A stretch of DNA of 64,000 nt from an uncultured Porphyromonadaceae bacterium (GTDB lineage: Bacteria; Bacteroidota; Bacteroidia; Bacteroidales; Muribaculaceae). The DNA is taken from assembly GCA_947573485.1 (NCBI GenBank), contig CANPGB010000001.1:151430-215429 (forward strand). Direction: 5' to 3'. This document shows, piece by piece, positions 1-8,742 of this stretch. The notes under the pieces are model-generated. The model saw nothing but the letters and a program-made list of their open reading frames with translations. It was not told the DNA's origin and searched no databases. Each line of letters opens with the position of its first letter. Positions within the stretch are counted from its first letter, which is position 1. Made by a program: the position numbers and the translations under genes.

Positions 1-627
1 CTGAGCGTGAATCTCAGGAGCGAAGGCTATTCTGTATTTGTGGAAGACACCGCGGAGACTGTAGACCGCGGCGAGCAGGACACCACACGCCTCGTGATTG
101 TCGACGCCATGAAGCAGCCTTACAGCGGCATGGACCTCATCTTCGATTTCAAAGATGACCCCCGCACCGAGCACATAGGCATTATTCTTTACTCCAGTAT
201 CAAGAGCGAGCGCATGGTAATCGACGCCCTCGACGCCGGCGCGGATGACTATATCGTCAAGCCTTTCTCGCTCCGCGAGATGATAGCCCGCGTGAAATCG
301 GTGCTCAGGCGCCACGCAGGGCGCCCGGCAGCCCGCAACCTCATCACCCTGCGTGAACTCACACTCGACCCCGCAAGCCAGCTGGTGAAAATCGACGGAA
401 CTCCGCTCACTCTCACAAACAAAGAATACGCAATACTGCTCCTGCTGCTCAAGAACGTAGACAACTACGTGCCGCGCGTCGAGATTTTCCGCAAAGTGTG
501 GAACGAAGACCCCGCAGGAGCCAACGAACGCATCGTGGATACAAACATCTCGCGCCTGCGTAAGAAACTCGGAGATATGGGTAATAACATAGTGAACCGC
601 TCAGGCCACGGATACATGATAAGCTGA
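1..627 (+). CDS. OmpR/PhoB-family response regulator, 5' end cut by window edge
   Basis: Two-component DNA-binding response regulator. The visible part starts inside the receiver domain: the frame is open to base 1, and the GTG at base 7 falls within the usual N-terminal receiver strand, so the real start lies outside the window. The probable phosphoacceptor Asp is in VIVDAMKQP and the conserved receiver Lys-Pro is in YIVKPFS. The C-terminal half is a winged helix: tail motifs VDTNISRLRKKLG and RSGHGYMIS are typical of the Trans_Reg_C domain. It resembles Bacteroides RprY-type regulators, but I would not assign the symbol. No histidine kinase is visible; it may lie upstream. The gldE gene follows after 47 bp. 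Confidence 0.92.
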   Translation: MSVNLRSEGYSVFVEDTAETVDRGEQDTTRLVIVDAMKQPYSGMDLIFDFKDDPRTEHIGIILYSSIKSERMVIDALDAGADDYIVKPFSLREMIARVKSVLRRHAGRPAARNLITLRELTLDPASQLVKIDGTPLTLTNKEYAILLLLLKNVDNYVPRVEIFRKVWNEDPAGANERIVDTNISRLRKKLGDMGNNIVNRSGHGYMIS

Positions 628-674
628 GAGCCGCACGCCTTTTCTCCATTTTTACTCACCTAAATATAACAGCC

Positions 675-2036
675 TTGGATATAGACCCCTTGCCGGCAAA
701 CGAGCCCGTAAATTTCATACTTGCCAACATCCTGCCCGCCGCTGCGCAACTTAACATACCCGACTTCGGCACACCTCAGATTGCCGCTTTGGCCGCAGCA
801 CTCGTATGCCTGCTCATCTCCGGATTTGTGAGCGGCAGCGAAATGGCATTCTTCTCCCTTACCCCCGCTCAATGCGAGGAGCTCGACGACACCCCCAAAG
901 GCCCCGGAATACGCCGGATGCTCGCCGACCCTCAGCGCCTGTTGGCTACGATTCTCATTGCCAACAACCTGGTGAACGTAACCATTGTAGTGTTGTGTAA
1001 CTTCGCCTTAGGCCCCGTTTTCGCGGGCATGAGCGCGGTGTGGAGCTTCGTGCTGCAGACGGTTCTTCTCACCTTCCTTATCCTGCTCTTCGGCGAAATC
1101 ATACCCAAACTTTACGCCAACAACAACAACGCCGCGTGGGCGCGCTTCGCGCTCTCGCCACTCACGGCTATCTACCGCGTGCTCAGCCCAATATCGGCGC
1201 TGCTGGTGAAGTCGGGCGGACTAGTGCGCAAAGTTGTCACCAAAGAGGCTGTCGACATCACCCCCTCCGACCTCAGCCGCGCCCTTGAGATTACCGAAGG
1301 CACCACGGGCGACGACAAGGAAATGCTCGAGGGAATCCTCAAATTCGGCGATACCACAGCCTCCGAAATCATGACTCCGCGCGTTGAGCTCACCGACCTC
1401 AACATGAATTTCTCTTTCGAGCGAGTTATGGAGATTGTGCTCGAAAGCGGATACTCGCGCATGCCTGCTTACGAAGATAACCAGGATAATATCAAGGGAA
1501 TACTCTACTCGCGCGACCTGCTGCCATATATTGGCAAGACTCCAGGCGACGACTTCGCCTGGCAGAAACTGCTGCGCCCGGCCTACTTCGTGCCCGAATC
1601 GAGGCAGATCGACGACCTCCTCGAAGACTTCCGCAAGCTCAAGATCCACATGGCGGTGGTTGTCGACGAGTTCGGTGGCACCCAAGGCGTGGTTACGCTC
1701 GAAGACGTGCTCGAGGAGATTGTAGGCGACATCGACGACGAATACGATGAGCCCGACACAACTTTCAAACGTCTGCGCGACGACACCTACGTGTTTGAAG
1801 GCCGCACGCCGCTCACCGACTTTTTCCGCATCACCGACCTCGACCCCGATGATTACGAAGAGGTTACGCAGGACGTCGAAACCCTCGCAGGTATGCTACT
1901 GGCTATCAAAGGCGACTTCCCCAAAGACAAGGAGCCGCTCGTATATGGCCGTTGCCGCTTCCTGATTCTCGATATCAGCGACCACCGCATTACCGAGGTC
2001 AGGGTTAAGGTCATGCCCGAAATCCAGGACGAATGA
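675..2036 (+). CDS. gldE: GldE-like CNNM/CorC-family membrane protein
   Basis: Inner-membrane protein of the HlyC/CorC (CNNM) family, 453 aa. It has an N-terminal DUF21 region with several membrane segments (about residues 30-190, including GEIIPKLYA), two CBS domains (about 220-350, with VVVDEFGGTQGVVTLEDVLEEIVGDI split between CBS2 and the linker) and a C-terminal CorC_HlyC domain. In Bacteroidetes the copy directly before gldD is called GldE and was found through gliding/T9SS work in Flavobacterium. The start is a TTG; no ATG occurs in frame before the first membrane segment. The stop overlaps the gldD start by 4 bp, so translation is probably coupled. A generic CorC-type ion exporter is the alternative, but the gldD neighbour favours GldE. 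Confidence 0.85.
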   Translation: MDIDPLPANEPVNFILANILPAAAQLNIPDFGTPQIAALAAALVCLLISGFVSGSEMAFFSLTPAQCEELDDTPKGPGIRRMLADPQRLLATILIANNLVNVTIVVLCNFALGPVFAGMSAVWSFVLQTVLLTFLILLFGEIIPKLYANNNNAAWARFALSPLTAIYRVLSPISALLVKSGGLVRKVVTKEAVDITPSDLSRALEITEGTTGDDKEMLEGILKFGDTTASEIMTPRVELTDLNMNFSFERVMEIVLESGYSRMPAYEDNQDNIKGILYSRDLLPYIGKTPGDDFAWQKLLRPAYFVPESRQIDDLLEDFRKLKIHMAVVVDEFGGTQGVVTLEDVLEEIVGDIDDEYDEPDTTFKRLRDDTYVFEGRTPLTDFFRITDLDPDDYEEVTQDVETLAGMLLAIKGDFPKDKEPLVYGRCRFLILDISDHRITEVRVKVMPEIQDE

Positions 2037-2593
2037 AGGCTCTCGCGCTTGCCTCTGCCGCTCTGATGCTATTGGCCGCCTGCGGGCAACCCTCGCGACA
2101 CGATGCTCCTGTGGCGCGCCGCTACGCATATCCGCGCGTGGAGCTCCCCGACAGCGCACGACAAGTGATTGCTGTCGACGGCCTCGGTATTGCTCTCAGC
2201 ACCTCGGCAAAGGCCTCACAGCCGCGCCACGACTGGCTCACGGCACGTTACCCCTCGTTAGGCGCCACGCTGCACCTCTCGGTAAGCCGCTTCGGCAGCG
2301 ACGACGCACTTGCCTCAGCCATAGCCAACCGTCGCCAGCGCATAGCCCTCAACACCGGAGGCGCACGCCCGCGCACCGATAATTTCAACACTCCCTGCGG
2401 GTGGCTCTGTGAGCGCGTCACAGCCCCCGAGGGTTCGGCCACGCCCGTGCAGCTTCTCGCCATCGGCCCCGGCCGCACACTTGTGAGCGCAGCCTTCGCC
2501 CTCGACGGAGCCACGGCACCCGCCGACTCTCTCCGCCCCATTGTAGAGGCGCTCGACACCGAAGCCATGCACATTGCCGACAGTCTCAGATGA
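2033..2593 (+). CDS. gldD: GldD-like lipoprotein
   Basis: Predicted lipoprotein of 186 aa. The N-terminus MKALALASAALMLLAACGQ has a signal peptide and a lipobox LAAC, with Cys17 the likely lipidated residue. The stretch RRYAYPRVELPDSARQ just after the lipobox matches the position of the PRGYFRIDLP-like motif of GldD. GldD is needed for gliding and T9SS function in flavobacteria; its role in non-gliding Bacteroidales is unclear. It overlaps gldE by 4 bp upstream and the phosphopantetheinyl transferase by 4 bp downstream, so the three genes form one tightly packed operon. The body of the protein is divergent, and the call rests on size, lipobox, motif position and neighbour. Confidence 0.8.
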   Translation: MKALALASAALMLLAACGQPSRHDAPVARRYAYPRVELPDSARQVIAVDGLGIALSTSAKASQPRHDWLTARYPSLGATLHLSVSRFGSDDALASAIANRRQRIALNTGGARPRTDNFNTPCGWLCERVTAPEGSATPVQLLAIGPGRTLVSAAFALDGATAPADSLRPIVEALDTEAMHIADSLR

Positions 2594-3168
2594 TGCCGCC
2601 CTTCAAAATATATTACCGCGCTATTGAGCCGGAAGGCGGCAGCCGCGCAGCGCGCGAGGAGGCCGCCGTGGCCGCTATGGTGGCCAAGGCTTTCGGCCCC
2701 GGTGCGCGGCGCGTGCACGACGCCTTGGGCGCGCCCTATATTCTCAAAGCCGACGGCAGTAGGTTAGGGGAGTGCATATCCATCTCACATTCACGCCGCA
2801 CCGCCGCCCTGGCGGTGTGCGCCGCCACCATAGGCATCGACATAGAAGAAGAGCGCTCACAGCTGAGCCGCGTGGCTCCGAGAGTGCTCTCCGACGATGA
2901 GTTTAAAGTATATTCACAGCAGCCTCACGGACTGCTGCGTGCGTGGACGCTGAAAGAAGCGCTGTTTAAGGCCTCCCGCGCGCGCTGTGGCGGCGAAATC
3001 GACTTCACCCGACAACTACACTTACCCCTCGGCAAAGAGGCTGAGGCTCGCGTTTTCGGGGCTGACGGACGGTTGGTGGGCAAATATTCGATTCTCACAG
3101 AGCTTCGGCCCGACGGGCAGATGCTCGCTGTGGCTATTTGTCGAGACGACGACGCACGTAGTCGATAA
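2590..3168 (+). CDS. 4'-phosphopantetheinyl transferase superfamily protein
   Basis: Sfp/AcpS-fold enzyme, 192 aa, that transfers the phosphopantetheine arm of CoA to carrier proteins. The two signature motifs are present: GIDIEEER (Mg2+-binding Asp and Glu) at about residue 78 and WTLKEALFKA at about residue 118, with SISHSRR just upstream as the substrate-binding strand. It is last in the gldE-gldD operon, a common arrangement in Bacteroidales. Its 3' end overlaps the convergent cytidylate-kinase-like gene by 35 bp. The carrier-protein partner cannot be told from this window. Confidence 0.88.
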   Translation: MMPPFKIYYRAIEPEGGSRAAREEAAVAAMVAKAFGPGARRVHDALGAPYILKADGSRLGECISISHSRRTAALAVCAATIGIDIEEERSQLSRVAPRVLSDDEFKVYSQQPHGLLRAWTLKEALFKASRARCGGEIDFTRQLHLPLGKEAEARVFGADGRLVGKYSILTELRPDGQMLAVAICRDDDARSR

Positions 3169-3766
3169 CGAAATCGGCGAGCTCGTCGAGCGGCAACAGC
3201 GACGAATCAAGGCAGAGGTCGTAGCTGTCGGCGCGGCCCCAGCGCTTATCGGTATAGAAGTTGTAGAAATTGGCACGCAGTTTATTGGTGCGCTCGGCAA
3301 GAGCCATGGCCTGAGCCTCGGTGGTGCTCTCCATGCGCTCTACAATGCGGCGTGCGCAGTCGGCCTTGGGGGCATGCACAAAGATATTCACAACATTTGG
3401 CACGTCGCGCAGAATATAGTCGGCGCTGCGGCCAACAATCACGCAAGGCTCGGTTCCGGCAAGCTCATGGATAAAATCGCATTGGGCCTTGTATATGCCG
3501 TCGGAGGCACAACCGTTATCGCCTAACCACGACATGGGGTAGAAACCCATTGAGAAGGGTATCACGCCCCCCATAATCTGCGGTGCGCGCTCGTCGTTTT
3601 TCTCCAGGTACTCGAGGTTGTATCCGGCTTTTTCGGCAGCTTTCACAAGGAGTTTCTTATCGTAGAAACCGATGCCTAATTTATCGGCGATGAGCTTGCC
3701 TAAGGCGCGGCCGCCGCTGCCGAAGCTGCGGCCTATGGTAATAACGTAGTTTTCAGGTAACATCAA
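3134..3766 (-). CDS. Cytidylate kinase-like family protein
   Basis: P-loop kinase of the AAA_26 cytidylate-kinase-like family, 210 aa. The N-terminal P-loop variant is GRSFGSGGRALGKLIADKLG (about residues 12-31), followed by the FYDKKLL motif usual in this family. A mid-protein VIVGRSADYILRD and the R-rich lid segment RRIVERMESTT are also visible. The family is widespread in Bacteroidales and Firmicutes and is distinct from canonical Cmk, so the true substrate is uncertain. It lies on the minus strand downstream of the GH57 gene, separated by a strong hairpin, and converges on the phosphopantetheinyl transferase gene. Confidence 0.85.
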   Translation of the reverse strand: MMLPENYVITIGRSFGSGGRALGKLIADKLGIGFYDKKLLVKAAEKAGYNLEYLEKNDERAPQIMGGVIPFSMGFYPMSWLGDNGCASDGIYKAQCDFIHELAGTEPCVIVGRSADYILRDVPNVVNIFVHAPKADCARRIVERMESTTEAQAMALAERTNKLRANFYNFYTDKRWGRADSYDLCLDSSLLPLDELADFVIDYVRRRLDK

Positions 3767-3778
3767 GAGAGGGGTTAA

Positions 3779-3808
3779 ATATGGCCGCCACGGTCGTGAC
3801 GGCCATAT
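3779..3808 (-). terminator. Hairpin after the GH57 gene
   Basis: Inverted repeat with arms ATATGGCCG (3779-3787) and CGGCCATAT (3800-3808), continued inward by CACG/CGTG around a 2-base loop with one mismatch. It sits between the GH57 stop and the start of the kinase-like gene. Read on the minus strand it is followed only by TTTAA, so it may be a weak terminator or an intercistronic processing hairpin. Confidence 0.5.
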
Positions 3809-3815
3809 GGATTAA

Positions 3816-5261
3816 TTACGCTTCGGTTTTCTTGGCCTTACGGGGCTTTGCAGCCTTCTTTGGGGCTGCTTCGCCTTCGGCTTTGGGCGCAGCCTTGCGG
3901 GGCGCTCTCTTGGCCTTGGGCTTTGCCTCGGGGGCAGCTTCGGGCTCGGGCTGCTCGCGCTTCTTGTGCTCGATATTATACTGCTCGACGCTCTTGCGCA
4001 TAGAAGCAAGCTCCTTGTTGAGCTCCTCGATTTCGGCACCCTGGTTGCGGATAGTGGTGAGGAGGGCGTTGAGCTCCTCGTTGCCTACCTGCGAGGGGAA
4101 TTCCTCTTCTACACGCATCAGGAAGTCGGCGAGCACGTTCATGTAGTTTGTGAAAGCCTGGTAAGGGGTTTCGTAGGGGCTGAACGCTGCCGGATTTTTG
4201 GTGTTCATGTAGTAGAAGTGGTCGCAGGCCTGGAGGTACTGCCAGTCGCGCTTGAGGCTGCGGTTGTCGCACTCAAGGATGCGCTCGGCCTGCGAGAAGA
4301 GCTTGTCGAAAGCCTCGTTCTGCATGCGGTTGCCGAGCCACACCGATGTATCGCGCTCCTCGCCGGCGCTCGATATGGGGTGGAGCACCGAGAGCTCGTC
4401 AACGGCCTTGATTTTGGCCGCGGCCTCGCTCGGAGTGATAAACTCTATGCCGCGTTCGGCAGCGAAGCGGGGGAGTGCCTCAAGGAACTGGAAGATGCCG
4501 GTGGTAGCGGGGTGCCGGTCGCCGAAAGTCTCCATATTGAGGAAGATGTTGATGAGCTGCTCCTCGGGGGGAGTCGATGCAATCCAGTCGATATATTTAT
4601 CGGCAGTGAGGGGGAATTCGGCCCACGAGGTATCGTCGAAACGGAGAGCGATGTCGTCGCTGAGCTTGGCGTTGCGGAGCAGGAGTTTGAGCTTCGGAGC
4701 CGAGGCTGCGGAGTAGATGTAGTTGGGCGATTTCCAACCGAGGATGTGCTTGGCACCCTCGGTTATCACAGCCTTGAAGCCCATGTCGACGAGCTGCGGG
4801 GCGAGGTCGTCGAAGTAGATGAGCTCGGTGTTGCGTATAACTTTGGGCTTGATGCCAAAGCGGCTGTGGAGTATGCTCGAGGTCTCGGCCACCTGCTGGG
4901 CGAATACTTCGGGGTCGCGCAACGACGAGAGTCCGTAGGAGAAGGGCTGTGCCACAAACTCCACGCAGCCCGTGTCGACGAGCTTCTTGAAGAGGTCCAG
5001 GAGCTCGGGTACATAGTGCTCGAACTGCTCGAAGGCAGAGCCCGAAACGGCTATGGAGCATTTGAACTTGCCCTGACCGGCCTCGATCATGCGCAGGAGG
5101 GTCTGGCATGCGGGGATATAGGAGTTATGTGCCACACGGGTCACGATGTCGTCGTTGAGGAAATCATCGAAGTACCAGTGATCCTTGCCGATGTCGAAGA
5201 AGCGGTAGCGTTTGAGGCGGAACGGCTGATGTATCTCGAAATTGAAACAGATTGCTTTCAT
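3816..5261 (-). CDS. Glycoside hydrolase family 57 alpha-amylase-like protein
   Basis: Cytoplasmic GH57 enzyme of 481 aa, third gene of the debranching enzyme-GT4-GH57 operon that Bacteroidales use for storage alpha-glucan. The N-terminus MKAICFNFEIHQPFRL carries the family's first conserved His (EIHQP). LINIFLNMETFGDRH at about residue 238-252 is the region of conserved motif 3, with the candidate nucleophile in METFG. There is no signal peptide, which fits intracellular glucan metabolism. Oddity: the last 45-50 residues form a low-complexity tail rich in Ala, Lys, Pro and Glu (for example KPKAKRAPRKAAPKAE, ending in KPRKAKKTEA) after a short coiled-coil-like stretch (EIEELNKELASMRKSVEQY). 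The tail is histone-H1-like in composition and is not part of the catalytic fold. Confidence 0.9.
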   Translation of the reverse strand: MKAICFNFEIHQPFRLKRYRFFDIGKDHWYFDDFLNDDIVTRVAHNSYIPACQTLLRMIEAGQGKFKCSIAVSGSAFEQFEHYVPELLDLFKKLVDTGCVEFVAQPFSYGLSSLRDPEVFAQQVAETSSILHSRFGIKPKVIRNTELIYFDDLAPQLVDMGFKAVITEGAKHILGWKSPNYIYSAASAPKLKLLLRNAKLSDDIALRFDDTSWAEFPLTADKYIDWIASTPPEEQLINIFLNMETFGDRHPATTGIFQFLEALPRFAAERGIEFITPSEAAAKIKAVDELSVLHPISSAGEERDTSVWLGNRMQNEAFDKLFSQAERILECDNRSLKRDWQYLQACDHFYYMNTKNPAAFSPYETPYQAFTNYMNVLADFLMRVEEEFPSQVGNEELNALLTTIRNQGAEIEELNKELASMRKSVEQYNIEHKKREQPEPEAAPEAKPKAKRAPRKAAPKAEGEAAPKKAAKPRKAKKTEA

Positions 5262-5277
5262 TGTTTTTGATTTAAAA

Positions 5278-6540
5278 TTATCGGCCCAGGACCTTGTTAT
5301 AGATGTCGATTACTTTCTGCCCGGCTTTGTCCCAGGTAATCTGTGCAACCTCGGCGAGGCCGTCCTCGCGGAGCTGTTTGTAAAGGGCAGGGTAGGAGAT
5401 TATAGCATGGATTGCGTCGGCCATGGCGTCGATATCCCAGTAGTCGGTCTTGATTACGTTTGTGAGGATTTCGGCGCAGCCGCTCTGCTTCGATATTATC
5501 GACGGAACGCCCATCTGCATGGCCTCGAGAGGCGAGATGCCGAAAGGCTCGGAGACGGAAGGCATGATGTAGACGTCGCTCGCCTTGAGCATCTCATACA
5601 CCTGGCGCCCTTTCTGGAAACCGGGGAAATGGAAGCGGTCGGCGATGCCGCGCTCGGCGGCAAGGCGTATCATCTTGTCCATCATATCGCCCGAACCGGC
5701 CATTACGAAGCGAACGTTCGAGCAGTTGCGGAGCACTTTTGCAGCGGCTTCCACGAAGTATTCGGGGCCTTTCTGCATGGTGATTCGGCCGAGGAACGTC
5801 ACAACTTTTTCTTTGGTGTTGCGGGGCATCTCTATGTCGAGCAGGTCCTGACTCAGGGGCACCACGGCATTGTGTACGGTGGTAACCTTGGCGGGGTCAA
5901 TGCCATAGTGGTCGATAACGGTCTGGCGCGTGAGGTTGCTCACGGTTATGATATGGTCGGCGTGGGTCATGCCGTCGCGCTCTATGCCGTAGACGGTGGG
6001 GTTGGGTTTGCCGCGCGAGCGGTCGTACTCCGTGGCATGCACATGCACCACTAAGGGCTTGCCCGTTACCTGCTTGGCGTGAATACCTGCAGGGTAGGTT
6101 AGCCAGTCGTGGCTGTGGATTATGTCGAAGTCAATAGTGCGCGCTATCACACCTGCGGTGATAGAGTAATTGTTGATTTCCTCAAGGAGGTTATCGGGGT
6201 ATTTGCCGGAGAACTCAATGCAACCGAGGTCGTTGGTGCGGAGGTAGTTGAAATCGGCGTAGATGTGGTCGCGGAGCCTGAAATAAAGGTCGGGGTCCAT
6301 AACCTTACCGATGCGGGCGTCAACATAGTCGCGGTTGACATCGCGCCATGCCACGGGCACCTGCGAGGTGCCTATGATACGTGCAAAGCTTCGGTCTTCA
6401 TCGCCGAAAGGCTTGGGAATGACAAAGGTAATATCCATGTCGCCGCACTCCCACATGCCGCGCGTCAGGCCGTAGCTTGCCGTGCCGAGACCGCCGAGGA
6501 TGTGAGGGGGAAATTCCCAACCGAACATTAATGCTTTCAT
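5278..6540 (-). CDS. GT4-family glycosyltransferase (glycogen/alpha-glucan synthesis)
   Basis: GT-B fold glycosyltransferase, 420 aa. The N-terminus MKALMFGWEFPPHILGGLGTASYGL has the glycogen-synthase-like GGLG loop. The C-terminal donor-binding half holds VVTFLGRITMQKGPEYFVEAA and the E-x7-E type motif PSVSEPFGISPLEAMQMG (about residue 325-342). It lies between the debranching enzyme and GH57 genes, 33 and 16 bp away, and all three read in the same direction. The placement implies a glycogen or maltodextrin polymerase role. The product and donor nucleotide (UDP- or ADP-glucose) are inferred, not shown. Confidence 0.88.
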   Translation of the reverse strand: MKALMFGWEFPPHILGGLGTASYGLTRGMWECGDMDITFVIPKPFGDEDRSFARIIGTSQVPVAWRDVNRDYVDARIGKVMDPDLYFRLRDHIYADFNYLRTNDLGCIEFSGKYPDNLLEEINNYSITAGVIARTIDFDIIHSHDWLTYPAGIHAKQVTGKPLVVHVHATEYDRSRGKPNPTVYGIERDGMTHADHIITVSNLTRQTVIDHYGIDPAKVTTVHNAVVPLSQDLLDIEMPRNTKEKVVTFLGRITMQKGPEYFVEAAAKVLRNCSNVRFVMAGSGDMMDKMIRLAAERGIADRFHFPGFQKGRQVYEMLKASDVYIMPSVSEPFGISPLEAMQMGVPSIISKQSGCAEILTNVIKTDYWDIDAMADAIHAIISYPALYKQLREDGLAEVAQITWDKAGQKVIDIYNKVLGR

Positions 6541-6573
6541 AAGGTGTTGATTAAGATATTGAGTATTGGGAAC

Positions 6574-8526
6574 TTACATTTGTGCATCGAGGCGTTTGAG
6601 AGCGCGGTAGGTGCGGAGTACCTCGGCCACGTTGGTGGCGTGCGACACGGCGCCGCGGCCGATGTAGGGCGGATTGCCGTCGTAGAGTTGCGAGAGCGAG
6701 CCTATGCAGCCCTGCGTCATCTCGTCTTCAAAGCCGATAAGCATGCGGTCGATATAGCCTACGCCGCTCATGCCGAACACGCGGAGGTAGGCATCAGCGT
6801 AAAAACCTATGAGCCAGGGGCGTGCGGGGCCGTTATGCATTGCAAACTCGCGTTCGTCGGGGCTGCCGAGATAGTTGGGACGGTAGCCGTAGCTCTTGGG
6901 CGAAAGCGTACGTAAGCCCTTGGGTGTCAACAACTCGCGTGTAACAACATCGAGCACGCTCTTGCGCTGGCGACGGTCGAGGGGTGAGTAGTCGAGACCG
7001 ATTGCGATAGCCATATTGGGGCGCACAGAAGGCTCGGCGAAGGTGCCGTCGACAAAGTCGTAGAGGTATCCGCTCTCGTTGAGGAAGGTGTCGATAAAGG
7101 GCTGCTTCATCTTCTCGGCCTCGGCGAGCCATGCCTGGCGGCGTTCCTCGAGATCGCCGTATCCCTCGGCGAGCGAGGCGGCAAACATGAGGGCGTTATA
7201 CCAAAGGGCGTTGAACTCCACAAGGCGTCCGGTGCGACGCACCACGGGAGCGCCACCGAGCATCGAGTTCATCCACGACACGGCCTTATCGTGACCGTCG
7301 GTAGAGAGGAGGCCTGTCTCGGCGTCGACGTAGAGGTTGGGGTGACCGCCGCGCAGCACATAGTCCACGAGCTGTGTCACCGGTTGCAGATATTTCTCGC
7401 GGGCTTCAGCGGTGCCGCGGGTCTTGGCATATTGCTGTATGGCCCATATTGCCCAGAGAGGGATGTCGGGGAGGTCGATTCCGGCTATTGTCTTCGAGGT
7501 CTCACCGCTGTCGGCATAGCGCAGGAGAGCTTTGAGGGCGGTGTGCATTATGGCCTCGTAGTCGGCGAAATGGTCGATAGCCAAGGTAAGGCCTGGCAGC
7601 GCCATAAACGTATTGCGGGCAAGAATCACACCCCAGGGGAAGCCGGAGATTAGGTACATGCCCTCGCCGCGTTTTACGTAGAACTGCTTGGCCGAATTTT
7701 TAAGACAGTTGAAGAACGATGTGCGGGGAGTGCGGCTGGCGATTTCAGCCTCGTACATTTTAGAGAGGCTGCGGGTGTTCACCTGGCTTACGCCTGCCGA
7801 GAAAATCACCGACTCGCCTTTCTTGATAGGCACCTCGAAATAGCCGGGCACCCAGAGGTCCTCGCAGTATGGCACGCCACGCTCGAGGTCTTTCACGTAT
7901 TCGATGCCGTTGTACCAGTTGGGCTCGTCGACCCATGTGGCTTTTTTGTTGAACTGCATGAATAGGGTAGGGTAGCCCTCGTAAAGACAGGTGGCGATTC
8001 CGTTGGGCACATTCTCGATAGCGCGGTTGATATTGTCGTTTGCAACGCAGAGGCTGTTGCTCTCGCGGAAGGCGAGGAAGGGGCGGAAACGGAGTGTCGT
8101 CGCCGAGTGAGCATCGACGAGCGTGTAGCGTATGAGGATACGGTTTTCCTCGCTGATGAATATTTTTTCTTTGGTGAGGATTACACCACCCACACGGTAG
8201 GTCATGCGGGGCACATCCTCGCAGTCGAACTCACGGATATACTTGTGGCCTGCCGGCGAATAGACACCGCCCTGATAGCGGTGTATGCCTAAATTGAAAG
8301 GTGCCCCGTGCTGGATAACGGTTTCATCGAGGCTCGACAGCAGCACGTGAGGCTTGTTTTCCATTCCCTCTATAGGGATGACCAGCAGGCCATGCTGCTT
8401 GCGGGTGTTGCAACCAACCAGCGAGGTGCAGTGATAGGCACCGGCGCGGTTTGTGCGCAGCATCTCCTTGGGCAACGATTGATCCAGATTGATGAGCAGA
8501 TTCTTATCAAATTTAAGATAACTCAT
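6574..8526 (-). CDS. Amylo-alpha-1,6-glucosidase / glycogen debranching enzyme
   Basis: Archaeal/bacterial-type glycogen debranching enzyme, 650 aa, first gene of the alpha-glucan operon. I start it at the ATG giving MSYLKFDKNLL (8526); an upstream in-frame start adds 12 residues unlike the family. The N-terminal glycogen-debranching domain is recognisable by TNRAGAYHCTSLVGCNTRKQHGLL (from about residue 26). The C-terminal (alpha/alpha)6 domain has RVGGVILTKE earlier, then FPWGVILARNTFMALPGL and SPKSYGYRPNYLGSPDEREFAMHNG near the end. It removes branches during glycogen breakdown, alongside the GT4 and GH57 products. About 150 bp of AT-rich sequence upstream should hold the operon promoter; I saw no clean TAnnTTTG box there. 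Confidence 0.92.
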   Translation of the reverse strand: MSYLKFDKNLLINLDQSLPKEMLRTNRAGAYHCTSLVGCNTRKQHGLLVIPIEGMENKPHVLLSSLDETVIQHGAPFNLGIHRYQGGVYSPAGHKYIREFDCEDVPRMTYRVGGVILTKEKIFISEENRILIRYTLVDAHSATTLRFRPFLAFRESNSLCVANDNINRAIENVPNGIATCLYEGYPTLFMQFNKKATWVDEPNWYNGIEYVKDLERGVPYCEDLWVPGYFEVPIKKGESVIFSAGVSQVNTRSLSKMYEAEIASRTPRTSFFNCLKNSAKQFYVKRGEGMYLISGFPWGVILARNTFMALPGLTLAIDHFADYEAIMHTALKALLRYADSGETSKTIAGIDLPDIPLWAIWAIQQYAKTRGTAEAREKYLQPVTQLVDYVLRGGHPNLYVDAETGLLSTDGHDKAVSWMNSMLGGAPVVRRTGRLVEFNALWYNALMFAASLAEGYGDLEERRQAWLAEAEKMKQPFIDTFLNESGYLYDFVDGTFAEPSVRPNMAIAIGLDYSPLDRRQRKSVLDVVTRELLTPKGLRTLSPKSYGYRPNYLGSPDEREFAMHNGPARPWLIGFYADAYLRVFGMSGVGYIDRMLIGFEDEMTQGCIGSLSQLYDGNPPYIGRGAVSHATNVAEVLRTYRALKRLDAQM

Positions 8527-8681
8527 TATGGTTTTAGGATTATATAGTTTTATGTCTTGCAAATACGGTAGAAGGAGAGCTCAGAATCATTTGGCGAATT
8601 TACACCTTTATTTTTTATTGTCAAAACAAATATGCCGTAAAACATAAAATTTGAAAGACAATGAAACAAAACTTATAACAA

Positions 8682-8719
8682 AACGCCCGCAGGCCACTTT
8701 TGTTTGGCCTGCGGGCGTT
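8682..8719 (-). terminator. Rho-independent terminator of apt
   Basis: Perfect 14-bp stem, AACGCCCGCAGGCC (8682-8695) with GGCCTGCGGGCGTT (8706-8719), around a 10-base loop. On the minus strand it follows the apt stop by 24 bp and runs into TTTTG, a good intrinsic terminator. Confidence 0.85.
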
Positions 8720-8742
8720 GTTGTATATGTATTTCGGAACTA

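Noticed and set aside
3966..5270. 434-codon open frame antisense to the GH57 gene
   Set aside because: It mirrors a well-supported enzyme on the other strand; GC-rich codon bias creates such long antisense frames. No family motif or start signal.
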